Positions 1-7,672 of a stretch of 22,580 nucleotides of DNA are shown here, one piece after another. The position numbers and the translations under genes are program-made. Every line of letters starts with the position of its first letter. The stretch's first letter is position 1. The notes beneath the pieces were generated by a model, which ran no database searches, was not told the origin of the DNA, and saw only the letters and a program-made list of their open reading frames with translations. Location: NCBI GenBank assembly GCA_003158895.1, contig PMLO01000222.1:1-22580 (forward strand). Reading direction: 5' to 3'. The stretch comes from Propionibacteriaceae bacterium (GTDB lineage: Bacteria > Actinomycetota > Actinomycetes > Propionibacteriales > Propionibacteriaceae).

Positions 1-206
1 GCGACGACGACCTGAGCCCGCCGCGCGATTCTGCGCCTTGGGCTAGATCGGGTATCAAAACGAGGATGTTCGCCAGGAGTACTGGCTGGCCAAGCCGTGC
101 TGGCGTCTCCGCCCCTGCTGTGTGGCACTGGGGACGAGGTTCATTGGGCCTCGCTCCGTGTCAGGGGGACCGCTGATAGTTTTGCGCCACACGACTGGAG
201 GACCTG
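1..206. other. Upstream region of pyrB, no gene recognised
   Basis: I see no convincing gene here. One frame entering from the left edge stops at 13-15 (TGA), so the first bases could be the tail of a gene outside the window, but four codons are not enough to tell. Close to pyrB there is a possible -10 element (GATAGT, 175-180) and a clear ribosome binding site GGAGGA (197-202) four bases before the pyrB start. No PyrR-type attenuator or long hairpin was recognised. Confidence 0.4.
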
Positions 207-1244
207 ATGACCGACGCCGCGCTCCCGACTTTCGGCCCCGGGAGACACCTGCTCTCGGTGAGTCAGCTCGATCGCGAAGGGCTCGACAAGCTGTTCGCCC
301 TTGCCGAGTTCGTGACGCCGATCGCGGAGCGGAAGACCGTCTGTACAGTCCTCGACGGCGCGGTGCTGTGCAGTCTCTTCTTCGAGCCCAGCACCCGTAC
401 GCGGCTGAGCTTCGAGTCGGCCTTCCTGCGCCTCGGCGGCGAGGTCACGACGACCACCGGCTTCACGTTCTCGTCCATGGCCAAGGGGGAGTCGATCGCC
501 GACACCTCCCGGGTCGTCTCGGGCTACTCCGACGTGCTGGTCGTCCGTCACCCCGACGAGGGCTCCGTGGCCGAGTTCGCCGCAGCCTCCCTCGTCCCGG
601 TCCTCAACGCCGGTGACGGCGCGGGGGAGCACCCGTCGCAGGCGCTGCTGGACATCTACACGATGCGCAGGGAACTGGAGGCTCGTGGCCGCGAGATCGA
701 CGGCTGCACCATCGCCATCGTCGGCGACCTGCGCTTCGGCCGTACGGTCCACTCGCTCATGAAGCTTCTGGCCATCTTCTCGGACGTCACGTTCCGGCTC
801 TTCGCCCCGCCGAGCCTCGAGCTGCCCGACTCGATCGCTGCCTTCGTACGGGACCGCGGCCACACCGTCATCCATTGCGACTCCGCCGTCGAGGCGGTCT
901 CTGGAGCCGACGTCGTCTACGCCACCCGCGTCCAGCGTGAGCGGATGACAGAGGAGCTGCCCCCGTCGTTGCGCGGCAGTCTGCTCGACCGCGCGATGCT
1001 GCAGCAGGCCGAAGCGACCGACATCGTGATCATGCACCCGCTGCCACGCGACTCGCGCCACGACTCGTACGACCTGTCGCCGACCGTGGACGACCTGCCG
1101 GGCCTCGCGATCTTCCACCAGACCGACAACGGCATCCCCGTACGGATGGCGCTGTTCCTCACCGCTCTGGGCGTCTCAGCGGAGGCCGTACAGATGACGC
1201 TGCGACAGCGCCCGTGGGACGCCCGACTGCGCTGGGAGAAGTGA
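207..1244 (+). CDS. pyrB: Aspartate carbamoyltransferase (PyrB-type)
   Basis: Predicted to condense carbamoyl phosphate with L-aspartate to N-carbamoyl-aspartate, the first committed step of pyrimidine synthesis, in the cytosol. The 345-residue product has the carbamoyl-phosphate motif STRTR (residues 62-66) in an FEPSTRTRLSFE context, the mobile-loop lysine (K93, SMAKGES), HPSQALLD (142-149), the ATCase-type GDLRFGRTVHSL (173-184) and HPLPR (277-281), so the order of both transferase domains is complete. GDLRFGRTVHSL and RVQRER favour aspartate over ornithine as the acceptor. The segment after HPLPR is longer than in the E. coli enzyme and leads into HQTDNGIPVRMA. The ATG is chosen because GGAGGA lies four bases upstream. 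No other pyr gene is adjacent, so it may be a stand-alone or second copy. Family assignment is firm; substrate is inferred. Confidence 0.88.
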   Translation: MTDAALPTFGPGRHLLSVSQLDREGLDKLFALAEFVTPIAERKTVCTVLDGAVLCSLFFEPSTRTRLSFESAFLRLGGEVTTTTGFTFSSMAKGESIADTSRVVSGYSDVLVVRHPDEGSVAEFAAASLVPVLNAGDGAGEHPSQALLDIYTMRRELEARGREIDGCTIAIVGDLRFGRTVHSLMKLLAIFSDVTFRLFAPPSLELPDSIAAFVRDRGHTVIHCDSAVEAVSGADVVYATRVQRERMTEELPPSLRGSLLDRAMLQQAEATDIVIMHPLPRDSRHDSYDLSPTVDDLPGLAIFHQTDNGIPVRMALFLTALGVSAEAVQMTLRQRPWDARLRWEK

Positions 1245-1259
1245 CGGGGTCGATTCTGG

Positions 1260-1283
1260 GCATGCTCGGCTAGCATGCTCGAC
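1260..1283 (+). promoter_or_regulatory. Leaderless promoter -10 inside a hairpin/palindrome
   Basis: TAGCAT (1271-1276) is followed by 7 nt and then ATG at 1284, the spacing of a leaderless actinobacterial promoter. The element sits inside an inverted repeat, GCATGCT (1260-1266) and AGCATGC (1272-1278) with a 5-nt loop. CATGCTCG is also directly repeated at 1261-1268 and 1274-1281. The palindrome could be an operator covering the -10. Confidence 0.45.
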
Positions 1284-1475
1284 ATGACGTTGCCTCTTCT
1301 CGTGCCCCTGGAGTGGCCGATCCAGCACCCGTCGGCGATCGCCTACCTGGTGCTGCTGGTGCTCGGGCCCCTGGCGGTTGGCGCGGTCATCACGCTCATC
1401 GGTCTCGCGCCGACGTGGCGCCGCAGCCTGGAGAAGCCCGAGCCCGCGACCGAGGTCGTCCGCAGCGACTCCTGA
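1284..1475 (+). CDS. Small single-span membrane protein, unknown function
   Basis: A 63-residue product that I do not recognise. One hydrophobic stretch, roughly residues 15-42 (from AIAYLVLLVLG to ITLIGLAP), would form one long or two short membrane segments. A basic-acidic, soluble tail follows (WRRSLEKPEPATEV). I chose the ATG at 1284 over the in-frame ATG at 1275 because TAGCAT lies 7 nt before it, which would make the transcript start at the initiation codon; no ribosome binding site precedes either start. The gene lies between pyrB and the mycothiol-linked reductase on the same strand, with 39 nt before and 30 nt after it. Codon use is GC-ending like its neighbours, which supports a real gene. 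No function is proposed. Confidence 0.6.
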   Translation: MTLPLLVPLEWPIQHPSAIAYLVLLVLGPLAVGAVITLIGLAPTWRRSLEKPEPATEVVRSDS

Positions 1476-1505
1476 CGCTGGATCGGACATGGCACAGTTG
1501 TCGCC

Positions 1506-2111
1506 ATGACGACGCTCGTTGACTTCTGGTTCGACCCGCTCTGCCCGTGGGCATGGATGAGCTCGCGATGGTTGCTCGAGGTCGAGAAGGTGCGCGACGT
1601 ACACACCACCTTCCACGTGATGAGCCTCGCGGAGCTGAACTCCGGGCGCGACCTGCCCGAGGAGTACCGCCGGATGATGGACCTCGAGGGCTGGATCGGC
1701 GTGCGCGCCTCCATCGCCGTCGAGCAGAGGTACGGTTCCGAGGCGCTGCGCAACTTCTACACGGCCCTCGGAACGCGCTTCCACCTGGGCCAGGAGCCGA
1801 AGACGCCCGAGACCGTACGGGCCGCGCTCACCGAGGTCGGCCTCGATCCGGCGATCGCCGACGAGGCTCAGACTGAGAAGTACGACGAGGCGTTGCGCGC
1901 GTCCCACCACGTGGGCATGGACCCCGTGGGCATGGATGTCGGCACGCCGGTCATCCGTGTCAACGGCATGAGCCTCTTCGGCCCGATCATCTCACCGGCT
2001 CCCAAGGGGGAGGCGGCCGGCGACCTGTTCGACGGATTTGTCAAGGTGACAGCGTATCCGGGCTTCTTCGAGCTCAAGAGGACCCGTACCGTCGGGCCGA
2101 TCTTCGACTGA
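1506..2111 (+). CDS. DsbA-family mycothiol-dependent reductase (Rv2466c-like), active site CPWA
   Basis: The 201-residue protein follows the M. tuberculosis Rv2466c family (mycothiol-dependent nitroreductase, DsbA fold) closely: DFWFDPLCPW near the N-terminus (residues 6-15), FHVMSLAELN, ALRASHHVGMDPVGMDVGTP, VNGMSLFGP and the C-terminal FFELKRTRTVGPIFD. These cytosolic enzymes use mycothiol to reduce disulfides or nitro compounds. The odd point is the active site: the family's CPWC is CPWA here, with Cys14 kept and the resolving cysteine replaced by alanine, so only a monothiol mechanism is possible. Length is normal and there is no sign of decay. The ATG at 1506 is preceded by CACAGT (1493-1498) with a 7-nt gap, a weak leaderless promoter. 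In mycobacteria this gene sits beside rpiB and nei; here those two lie 5 kb downstream. Confidence 0.85.
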   Translation: MTTLVDFWFDPLCPWAWMSSRWLLEVEKVRDVHTTFHVMSLAELNSGRDLPEEYRRMMDLEGWIGVRASIAVEQRYGSEALRNFYTALGTRFHLGQEPKTPETVRAALTEVGLDPAIADEAQTEKYDEALRASHHVGMDPVGMDVGTPVIRVNGMSLFGPIISPAPKGEAAGDLFDGFVKVTAYPGFFELKRTRTVGPIFD

Positions 2112-2150
2112 GGTCCGGATTCACGGGCACCCGGTCGTGACGGCGCACGC

Positions 2151-2203
2151 AAAATGGATTATGTTGGGGTCGTAATCAATTAGGGCTGTACTCACTGAAG
2201 GAG
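2151..2203 (+). promoter_or_regulatory. Candidate promoter and operator of the xylAB-galM operon
   Basis: This AT-rich patch stands out in GC-rich DNA. It holds an inverted repeat GATTA (2157-2161) and TAATC (2173-2177) separated by 11 bases, followed by ATTA in TAATCAATTA. A plausible promoter is TTGGGG (2164-2169), 17 bases, then TGTACT (2187-2192). The ribosome binding site GAAGGAG is at 2197-2203. The repeat overlaps the -35, as expected for a repressor site (for example a ROK-type XylR), but no known operator consensus was recognised. Confidence 0.35.
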
Positions 2204-2209
2204 TCCCGC

Positions 2210-3397
2210 ATGCCCACTGCCACACACGACGACAAGTTCAGCTTCGGTCTGTGGACCGTGGGGTGGGAGGCGGCGGATCCGTTCGGCCCGACGACCCGCC
2301 CGCACCTGGACCCCATCCAGAGCGTGTACAAGCTGGCCGAGGTCGGCGCGTACGGCATCACGTTCCACGACGACGACCTCGTCCCGTACGGCACGAAGAT
2401 CGCCGAGCGCGACCAGATCATCGCGGCGTTGAAGAAGGCGCTCGACGAGACCGGCCTCATCGTGCCGATGGTGACGACGAACACGTTCTCCCATCCGGTG
2501 TTCAAGGACGGCGCGTTCACGTCGAACCGTCGTGAGGTGCGCCGGTACGGGCTGCGGAAGGTCATCCGTCAGGTGGACCTGGCCGCCGAGCTGGGCGCGA
2601 AGACGTTCGTCATGTGGGGTGGCCGTGAGGGTGCTGAGTACGACGGCGCGAAGGACCACAAGGCGATGCTCGACCGCTATGCCGAGGGCATCGACACCGT
2701 TGCTGCGTACATCGTCGAGCACGGCTACGACCTGCGGATCGCGATCGAGCCCAAGCCGAACGAGCCCCGAGGCGACATCCTGCTGCCGACCGTCGGGCAC
2801 GCGCTGGGCTTCATCGAACGGCTCGAGCACAAGGACATGGTTGGCCTGAACCCCGAGGTCGGCCACGAGCAGATGTCGAACCTGAACTACACCGCCGGCA
2901 TCGCCCAGGCGCTGTGGGCCGGCAAGCTGTTCCACATCGACCTCAACGGCCAGCACGGCCCCAAGTTCGACCAGGACCTCGTCTTCGGCCACGGCGACCT
3001 CACGTCCGCGTTCTTCACCGTCGACCTCATCGAGAACGGCTTCCCGAACGGTGGGCCCACCTACACCGGGCCTCGCCACTTCGACTACAAGCCCTCGCGC
3101 ACCGAGGACGTGGATGGGGTCTGGGACTCGGCCGCCGCGAACATCCAGATGTACCTGCTGCTCAAGGAGCGGGCGCTCGCGTTCCGCGCCGATCCTGAGG
3201 TGCAGGAGGCCATGGCGACCAGCGGTCTCTTCGAGCTAGCCCAGCCCACGCTGGCCGAGGGCGAGACGGTCGCCGACCTCATCGCGTCGGGCCCCGAGGA
3301 CTTCGCCGACATCGACGTGACCGAGCTGGGTCGCAAGGGGTACGGACACGTACGCCTGAACCAGCTGGCGATCGAGCATCTGCTCAACGCCCGCTGA
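2210..3397 (+). CDS. xylA: Xylose isomerase
   Basis: Converts D-xylose to D-xylulose (and glucose to fructose) in the cytosol with two divalent metals. The 395-residue length and motifs match the short class I enzymes of Streptomyces and relatives: FSFGLWTVGW (10-19), catalytic His53 with Asp56 in GITFHDDDLVPYG, FVMWGGREGAEYDG (133-146), the metal ligand Glu180 and Lys182 in IEPKPNEPRGD, and Glu216 with His219 in GLNPEVGHEQMSNLNYT. HIDLNGQHGPKFDQDLVFGHGD supplies the remaining aspartate ligands. All key residues are present. The ATG is fixed by AAGGAG about 7 bases upstream. The stop codon shares one base with the xylB start (TGATG), so translation is coupled. Identification is very firm. Confidence 0.97.
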   Translation: MPTATHDDKFSFGLWTVGWEAADPFGPTTRPHLDPIQSVYKLAEVGAYGITFHDDDLVPYGTKIAERDQIIAALKKALDETGLIVPMVTTNTFSHPVFKDGAFTSNRREVRRYGLRKVIRQVDLAAELGAKTFVMWGGREGAEYDGAKDHKAMLDRYAEGIDTVAAYIVEHGYDLRIAIEPKPNEPRGDILLPTVGHALGFIERLEHKDMVGLNPEVGHEQMSNLNYTAGIAQALWAGKLFHIDLNGQHGPKFDQDLVFGHGDLTSAFFTVDLIENGFPNGGPTYTGPRHFDYKPSRTEDVDGVWDSAAANIQMYLLLKERALAFRADPEVQEAMATSGLFELAQPTLAEGETVADLIASGPEDFADIDVTELGRKGYGHVRLNQLAIEHLLNAR

Positions 3398-4821
3398 TGC
3401 CTCTCGTCGCCGGGGTGGACACGTCCACCCAGTCCTGCAAGGTCGTCGTCTGCGATGCCGACACGGGTGCGGTGGTGCGGCAGGGCCGCGCCAGCCATCC
3501 GGACGGGACGGAGGTCGCCCCGGCGCACTGGTGGAACGCACTGCAGACCGCGATCGCCGAGGCAGGGGGTCTCGCCGACGTGGCGGCGATCGCCGTGGGT
3601 GGTCAGCAGCACGGCATGGTCGCGCTCGACGAGCAGGGTCGCGTCATCCGCGACGCGCTGCTGTGGAACGACACCCGCTCCGCACAGGCAGCGGCCGACC
3701 TCACGGCCGAGCTCGGCGCCGACCACTGGGCGAAGGCCACGGGATCGGTCCCCGTCGCTTCGTACACGGTCACCAAGCTGCGCTGGCTCCGGGATGCGGA
3801 GCCGGACAATGCCTCGCGGGTCGCTGCGGTCGCTCTACCGCACGACTGGGTCTCGTGGCGTCTGGCGGGCTATGGACCTGAGGGCGAGTCGCCGCTCGGG
3901 CCGAAGCTCGACGCGCTGGCGACCGATCGCTCGGACGCGTCGGGCACCGGGTACTTCAACGCGACGACGAACACGTACGACCGGGAGCTGCTCGTCCGCG
4001 CGCTCGGCCACGACGTCATCCTTCCTCGGGTGGCAGGACCGGACGAGGTCATCGGGACCGTGTACGGGACGTCCTGCGTCATCGGACCTGGGGCAGGTGA
4101 CAACGCCGCGGCCGCGCTGGGCCTCGGGCTCGAGGTCGGCGACGTCCTGCTGTCGCTGGGCACCTCGGGCGTCGTCGCCGCTGTCACCGAGGTCCAGAGC
4201 CATGACGCGTCCGGCCTCGTCAGCGGGTTCGCCGACGCGACCGGACACTTCCTGCCGTTGGCGTGCACGCTGAACGCAGCCCGCGTCCTGGACGCGGCCG
4301 CCGAGCTGCTCGGCGTCGACCATGACCAGCTGGCCGATCTGGCACTGTCAGCGCCGTCCGGTGCCGGCGGTCTGGTCCTCGTCCCGTACCTCGAAGGGGA
4401 GCGCACCCCGAACCTGCCGAACGCCACCGGTGCCCTGCACGGCATCCGGCTGGAGACGGCCTCGCGCTCGTACCTCGCGCGCGCGTTCGTCGAAGGGATG
4501 TTGTGCGGGCAGGCCGACGGCCTCCAGGCACTCGTGGCAGAGGGACTCGTGGCCAAGCGTGTGCTGCTCGTGGGCGGCGCGGCGAGGTCGCGGGCTGTAC
4601 GGGAGATCGCACCGCTCGTCCTCGGTGTCCCGGTCGTCGTCCCCCCGCTCGACGAGTACGTGGCACTCGGCGCGGCGCGCCAGGCCGCGTGGGTCCTCAG
4701 CGGAGCCGCCGAGCCTCCCGCATGGGTCCGGGCCGACGAGGAACACTACGAAGGGGACCTCGACGACGCCGCGCATGCTCGCTACGCCCAGGCGCGCGAC
4801 TCGTTCCTCGCACGACCCTGA
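3397..4821 (+). CDS. xylB: Xylulokinase (FGGY family)
   Basis: Phosphorylates D-xylulose with ATP to xylulose 5-phosphate, which feeds the pentose phosphate pathway. The 474-residue product has the FGGY kinase layout of two actin-like domains: VAGVDTSTQSCK at the N-terminus (nucleotide loop), GGQQHGMVALD (68-78), LLWNDTRS (88-95), PHDWVSWRL (148-156), the catalytic-base region GAGDNAAAALGLG with Asp235, SLGTSGVV, and the C-terminal nucleotide-binding VGGAARSRAVREIAP. The GGQQHGM and LLWNDTRS signatures are those of xylulokinase rather than glycerol or gluconate kinase. The ATG overlaps the xylA stop by one base, and the next gene, galM, begins 10 bases downstream. It is therefore the middle gene of a three-gene operon. 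Sure of the family and, with xylA adjacent, of the substrate. Confidence 0.95.
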   Translation: MPLVAGVDTSTQSCKVVVCDADTGAVVRQGRASHPDGTEVAPAHWWNALQTAIAEAGGLADVAAIAVGGQQHGMVALDEQGRVIRDALLWNDTRSAQAAADLTAELGADHWAKATGSVPVASYTVTKLRWLRDAEPDNASRVAAVALPHDWVSWRLAGYGPEGESPLGPKLDALATDRSDASGTGYFNATTNTYDRELLVRALGHDVILPRVAGPDEVIGTVYGTSCVIGPGAGDNAAAALGLGLEVGDVLLSLGTSGVVAAVTEVQSHDASGLVSGFADATGHFLPLACTLNAARVLDAAAELLGVDHDQLADLALSAPSGAGGLVLVPYLEGERTPNLPNATGALHGIRLETASRSYLARAFVEGMLCGQADGLQALVAEGLVAKRVLLVGGAARSRAVREIAPLVLGVPVVVPPLDEYVALGAARQAAWVLSGAAEPPAWVRADEEHYEGDLDDAAHARYAQARDSFLARP

Positions 4822-4831
4822 AGGGATAGCC

Positions 4832-5773
4832 ATGCAGAAGGTGCGGATCGGCACAGGAGCCGTCACCGCGGAGATCTGGACGCTCGGTGCAGCGCTCAAC
4901 GCCGTCTGGGCGCCCGACCGCGACGGCACCATCGCCCAGGTCGTCCTGGGCCATACCGACGAGGCCGAGCGGCTCGCGTCAACGGCCTACCTCGGTGAGA
5001 TCGTCGGCCCGTACGGGAACCGCATCCGCGACGCGCGGTTCGCCATCGACGGCGTCTCGTACCAGCTCGAGCGCAACTTCCTCGGCAAACACTCGCTGCA
5101 CTCAGGCTCCGCCGGGTTCCACCGCCAGGAGTGGGCGGTGGCTGAGGCCGACGCCGACCATGTACGGCTGACGCTCACGTGGTCCGACACCACCGGCGAG
5201 CACCCCGGGCCTATCCACGCGGCGGTCACCTATCGGGCGGAGGGCAACGCCCTCTCGTACGACATCGAGGTGAGTACGGACTCGCCGACAGTCGTCAACG
5301 TGATCAGCCATCCGTACCTCAACCTCGCCGGTCAGGGCACGGTTGCCGATGAGGTGCTCACGGTCGCGGCCGACACGTACCTCCCGGTCGACGACGAGCT
5401 GATCCCCACCGCGGACGCGCCAGCGCCTGTCGAGGGCCGGTTCGACCTCCGGAACGGGCAGACGGTCGGACAGATCATCGGCGCAGGGGGCGTTGACCAT
5501 TGCTTCGTGCTGGGCGGTACGGGGCTGCGGCAGGTCGCCACACTCGTCGACCCCGCCTCGGGACGCAGGCTCGACATCGCGACCGACGAGCCGGGGCTCC
5601 AGGTCTTCGACGGCAGGGGACTGGACGAGATCGGCTACCCGGCGTATGGCGGCCTGGCCATGGAGACCCAGAACTTCCCGGACGCGCCGAACCGTCCCGA
5701 CTTCCCGAGCACGCTGCTGCGTCCGGGCGAGGTGCGTACGTCGCGCACCGTATGGCGCTTCTCGACGATCTGA
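4832..5773 (+). CDS. galM: Aldose 1-epimerase (mutarotase)
   Basis: Interconverts the alpha and beta anomers of free aldoses such as xylose, glucose or galactose. Here it probably supplies the anomer used by the isomerase. The 313-residue protein shows the galactose-mutarotase signatures in order: GPYGNRIRDARF (59-70), GKHSLHSG (85-92), the catalytic-acid region VISHPYLNLAG with His160, DHCFVL with Asp222, and the catalytic base Glu278 in AMETQNFPDAPN. The open frame extends far upstream, but that part is out of phase with xylB and not credible. The ATG at 4832 follows AAGGGA and lies 10 bases after the xylB stop. The gene ends 7 bases before the stop of the convergent amidohydrolase, leaving no room for a terminator. 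Substrate range cannot be read from the sequence. Confidence 0.92.
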   Translation: MQKVRIGTGAVTAEIWTLGAALNAVWAPDRDGTIAQVVLGHTDEAERLASTAYLGEIVGPYGNRIRDARFAIDGVSYQLERNFLGKHSLHSGSAGFHRQEWAVAEADADHVRLTLTWSDTTGEHPGPIHAAVTYRAEGNALSYDIEVSTDSPTVVNVISHPYLNLAGQGTVADEVLTVAADTYLPVDDELIPTADAPAPVEGRFDLRNGQTVGQIIGAGGVDHCFVLGGTGLRQVATLVDPASGRRLDIATDEPGLQVFDGRGLDEIGYPAYGGLAMETQNFPDAPNRPDFPSTLLRPGEVRTSRTVWRFSTI

Positions 5774-5780
5774 TTCCCGA

Positions 5781-7040
5781 TCAGGTGTGCGGGCCCAACC
5801 AGGCGCGCGCGGCGGTCACGAGTGCGGCCACACCGGCGCCCAGCGTCGGCGAGATCACCGGTGCGTACAGCGACGAGTGGTTCGAGGGGATGCCCGACAT
5901 GACCCGCATCATCCCGACGGCGTCGGTGACGCCGGCGAACGCGGCCGGGTCGGCCCCGCCGAGAACCCAGTAGACGCACGGCACGCCGGCCGCGGTGGCG
6001 AACTCGCCGACGTCCTCGCTGCCGGTGACGGGTCCGGGGTCCATCACGCCGGCGGCTCCGAAGACGATGCGCATCGCCTCGGCCGTACGCGCCGAGGCCG
6101 CCGGGTCGTTGACGACCGCCGGGAACGCATCGGTGTGCTCGAAGTCGGGCTCCCGCGGCGCGCCGGAGGCGGTCGCCTCGGCGCGGACGATGCGATGGAT
6201 CGCCGCGAGTACCGTCTCGCGCACCACCGGGTCGTACGAGCGGACGTTGATCTGCAGCTCGGCCGTGTCGGGGATGATGTTGACCTTGGTCCCCGCGCGG
6301 ATCACCCCGACCGTGACGACGGCCGTGTCGCCACCGGCAATCTCGCGGGAGACGATCCCCTGCAGCCGCATCACGGTCGCGGCCGCCATGACGACCGGGT
6401 CGATGCAGGCCTCGGGACGCGACCCGTGGCCGCCCTTCCCGTACAGCGTCACCTTCAGCGAGTCGGTGGCCGCGTACGCGGGCCCGGGATGGATCGCGAT
6501 CAGGCCGGCCGGAATCGGTCCGACGTGCTGGCCGAGCACGATGTCGGGCGTGCCGAACCGCTCGTACAGCCCGTCGGTGATCATGGCCTTGGCGCCGGAA
6601 CCGACTTCTTCCGCCGGCTGACCCACGACCATCAGCGTGCCCGTCCAGGCCGGGTCGGCAGCGAGCTGTTGCGCGGCGCCGAGCAGGCAGGTCATGTGGA
6701 CGTCGTGGCCGCAGGCGTGCATCACGCCGACGTCGGCACCGTCGGGGTCCACGCCTCGCGCCGTACTGGCGTACGGGAGCCCCGTGGCCTCCTCGACCGG
6801 CAGGCCGTCCATGTCCGCGCGCAGCAGGACGACAGGTCCCTCACCCCGGCGCAGGATGCCGACCACGCCGGTGCGTCCGATGCCTGTGGCGACCTCGTAC
6901 CCGAGCGCCGTCAGCGACTGCGCCACGATCGCTGCGGTGGCGGTCTCCTGGAACGAGAGCTCGGGGTGCTGGTGCAGGTGCCGGTACAGGTCGGCCAGCG
7001 CGCTGGCATCGGACTGCGGCGTGATGATCGGCCCCTCCAT
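5781..7040 (-). CDS. M20D-family amidohydrolase (N-acyl-amino acid / IAA-conjugate hydrolase type)
   Basis: A 419-residue metallo-amidohydrolase of peptidase family M20, subfamily D, which cleaves N-acyl or indole-acetyl amino acids and related amides in the cytosol. Visible motifs are LHQHPELSFQE (22-32), RADMDGLPVEE (74-84), the metal-binding MHACGHDVHM with Cys110 and His112, the acid pair Glu144-Glu145 in QPAEEVGSGAKAM, KGGHGSRPE at the start of the dimerisation domain, and NHSSLYAP near the C-terminus. The cysteine in HACGHD is typical of M20D. The ATG has AAGGAA about 6 bases upstream (minus strand). The gene is divergent from rpiB across 167 bases and convergent with galM. Its natural substrate cannot be inferred; nothing nearby suggests auxin metabolism. 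Confidence 0.9.
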   Translation of the reverse strand: MEGPIITPQSDASALADLYRHLHQHPELSFQETATAAIVAQSLTALGYEVATGIGRTGVVGILRRGEGPVVLLRADMDGLPVEEATGLPYASTARGVDPDGADVGVMHACGHDVHMTCLLGAAQQLAADPAWTGTLMVVGQPAEEVGSGAKAMITDGLYERFGTPDIVLGQHVGPIPAGLIAIHPGPAYAATDSLKVTLYGKGGHGSRPEACIDPVVMAAATVMRLQGIVSREIAGGDTAVVTVGVIRAGTKVNIIPDTAELQINVRSYDPVVRETVLAAIHRIVRAEATASGAPREPDFEHTDAFPAVVNDPAASARTAEAMRIVFGAAGVMDPGPVTGSEDVGEFATAAGVPCVYWVLGGADPAAFAGVTDAVGMMRVMSGIPSNHSSLYAPVISPTLGAGVAALVTAARAWLGPHT

Positions 7041-7207
7041 GGGGGTTCCTTCCGACGAGACGACGAGCGCCCAGAGGCGACGCCCGTCACATTACGCGGG
7101 CTCGTCGGGGCCCACGGTCGTTCCCGGACTGTCAAGCCTGTGAAGCAGTTCTGAGTACCTGGACACGATGTTCCCGCGAGGGCCCGGTTCCTGCCAGGAT
7201 GGAACCC

Positions 7208-7672
7208 ATGCGCGTTCATATCGCTACCGACCACGCCGCCTTCGAGACCAAGCAGTTCCTCGTCGAGTCGCTGCGTGCCAAGGGCTACGAGATCGTCGAC
7301 CACGGAGCCACCACGCTCGACCCTGACGACGACTACCCGGCGACCATCATTCCCTGTGCCGAAGCCGTACGAGACGACCCTGGTTCGCTCGGCATCGTCC
7401 TCGGGGGATCAGGGAACGGCGAGCAGATCTCGGCCAACAAGGTGAAGGGCATCCGGGCCGCCCTGGCGTACGACATCTCGACCGCCCAGCTCGCTCGTGA
7501 GCACAACGACGCACACATCGTCGCTCTCGGCGGCCGGATGCACACGTTGCAGGAGGCACTTGGCATCGTCCTGGTGTTCCTCGAGACCCCGTTCTCGGAG
7601 AACCCTCGCCACCAGCGCCGCATCGACCTGATCTCCGCCTACGAGGCGACCGGCGAGATCACGCCTGCGTGA
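7208..7672 (+). CDS. rpiB: Ribose-5-phosphate isomerase B
   Basis: Interconverts ribose 5-phosphate and ribulose 5-phosphate, linking the xylulose phosphate made by xylAB to the rest of the pentose phosphate pathway. The 154-residue product belongs to the RpiB/LacAB family: IATDHA with Asp8 and His9, the phosphate and active-site loop GGSGNGEQISANKV, and EHNDAHIVALGGR (His99). The base position holds Glu72, as in the M. tuberculosis enzyme, not the cysteine of E. coli RpiB. I prefer the ATG at 7208 to the one at 7199: MRVHIATDHA aligns with the family N-terminus, and CAGGAT (7195-7200) lies 7 bases before it. The last 14 bases overlap the 3' end of a convergent small gene. A sugar-phosphate isomerase with another pentose or hexose substrate is the alternative. 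Confidence 0.9.
   Translation: MRVHIATDHAAFETKQFLVESLRAKGYEIVDHGATTLDPDDDYPATIIPCAEAVRDDPGSLGIVLGGSGNGEQISANKVKGIRAALAYDISTAQLAREHNDAHIVALGGRMHTLQEALGIVLVFLETPFSENPRHQRRIDLISAYEATGEITPA

Noticed and set aside
141..1118. 325-codon minus-strand frame opposite pyrB
   Set aside because: It is a mirror of the strongly supported pyrB gene, with low-complexity Arg/Gly/Asp composition and no recognisable domain.
207..1244. Ornithine carbamoyltransferase as the identity of the first gene
   Set aside because: The GDLRFGRTVHSL, RVQRER and mobile-loop lysine pattern is that of aspartate carbamoyltransferase, and the HCLP motif of ornithine enzymes is replaced by HPLP.
4322..4831. Upstream extension of the galM reading frame through xylB
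   Set aside because: The extension is out of phase with a full-length xylulokinase and gives an Arg/Ser-rich sequence. A good ribosome binding site precedes the ATG at 4832.
5493..7154. 553-codon plus-strand frame opposite the amidohydrolase
   Set aside because: It is antisense to the M20D gene, which has all family motifs; the frame has no domain and a skewed Arg/Gly/Asp composition.
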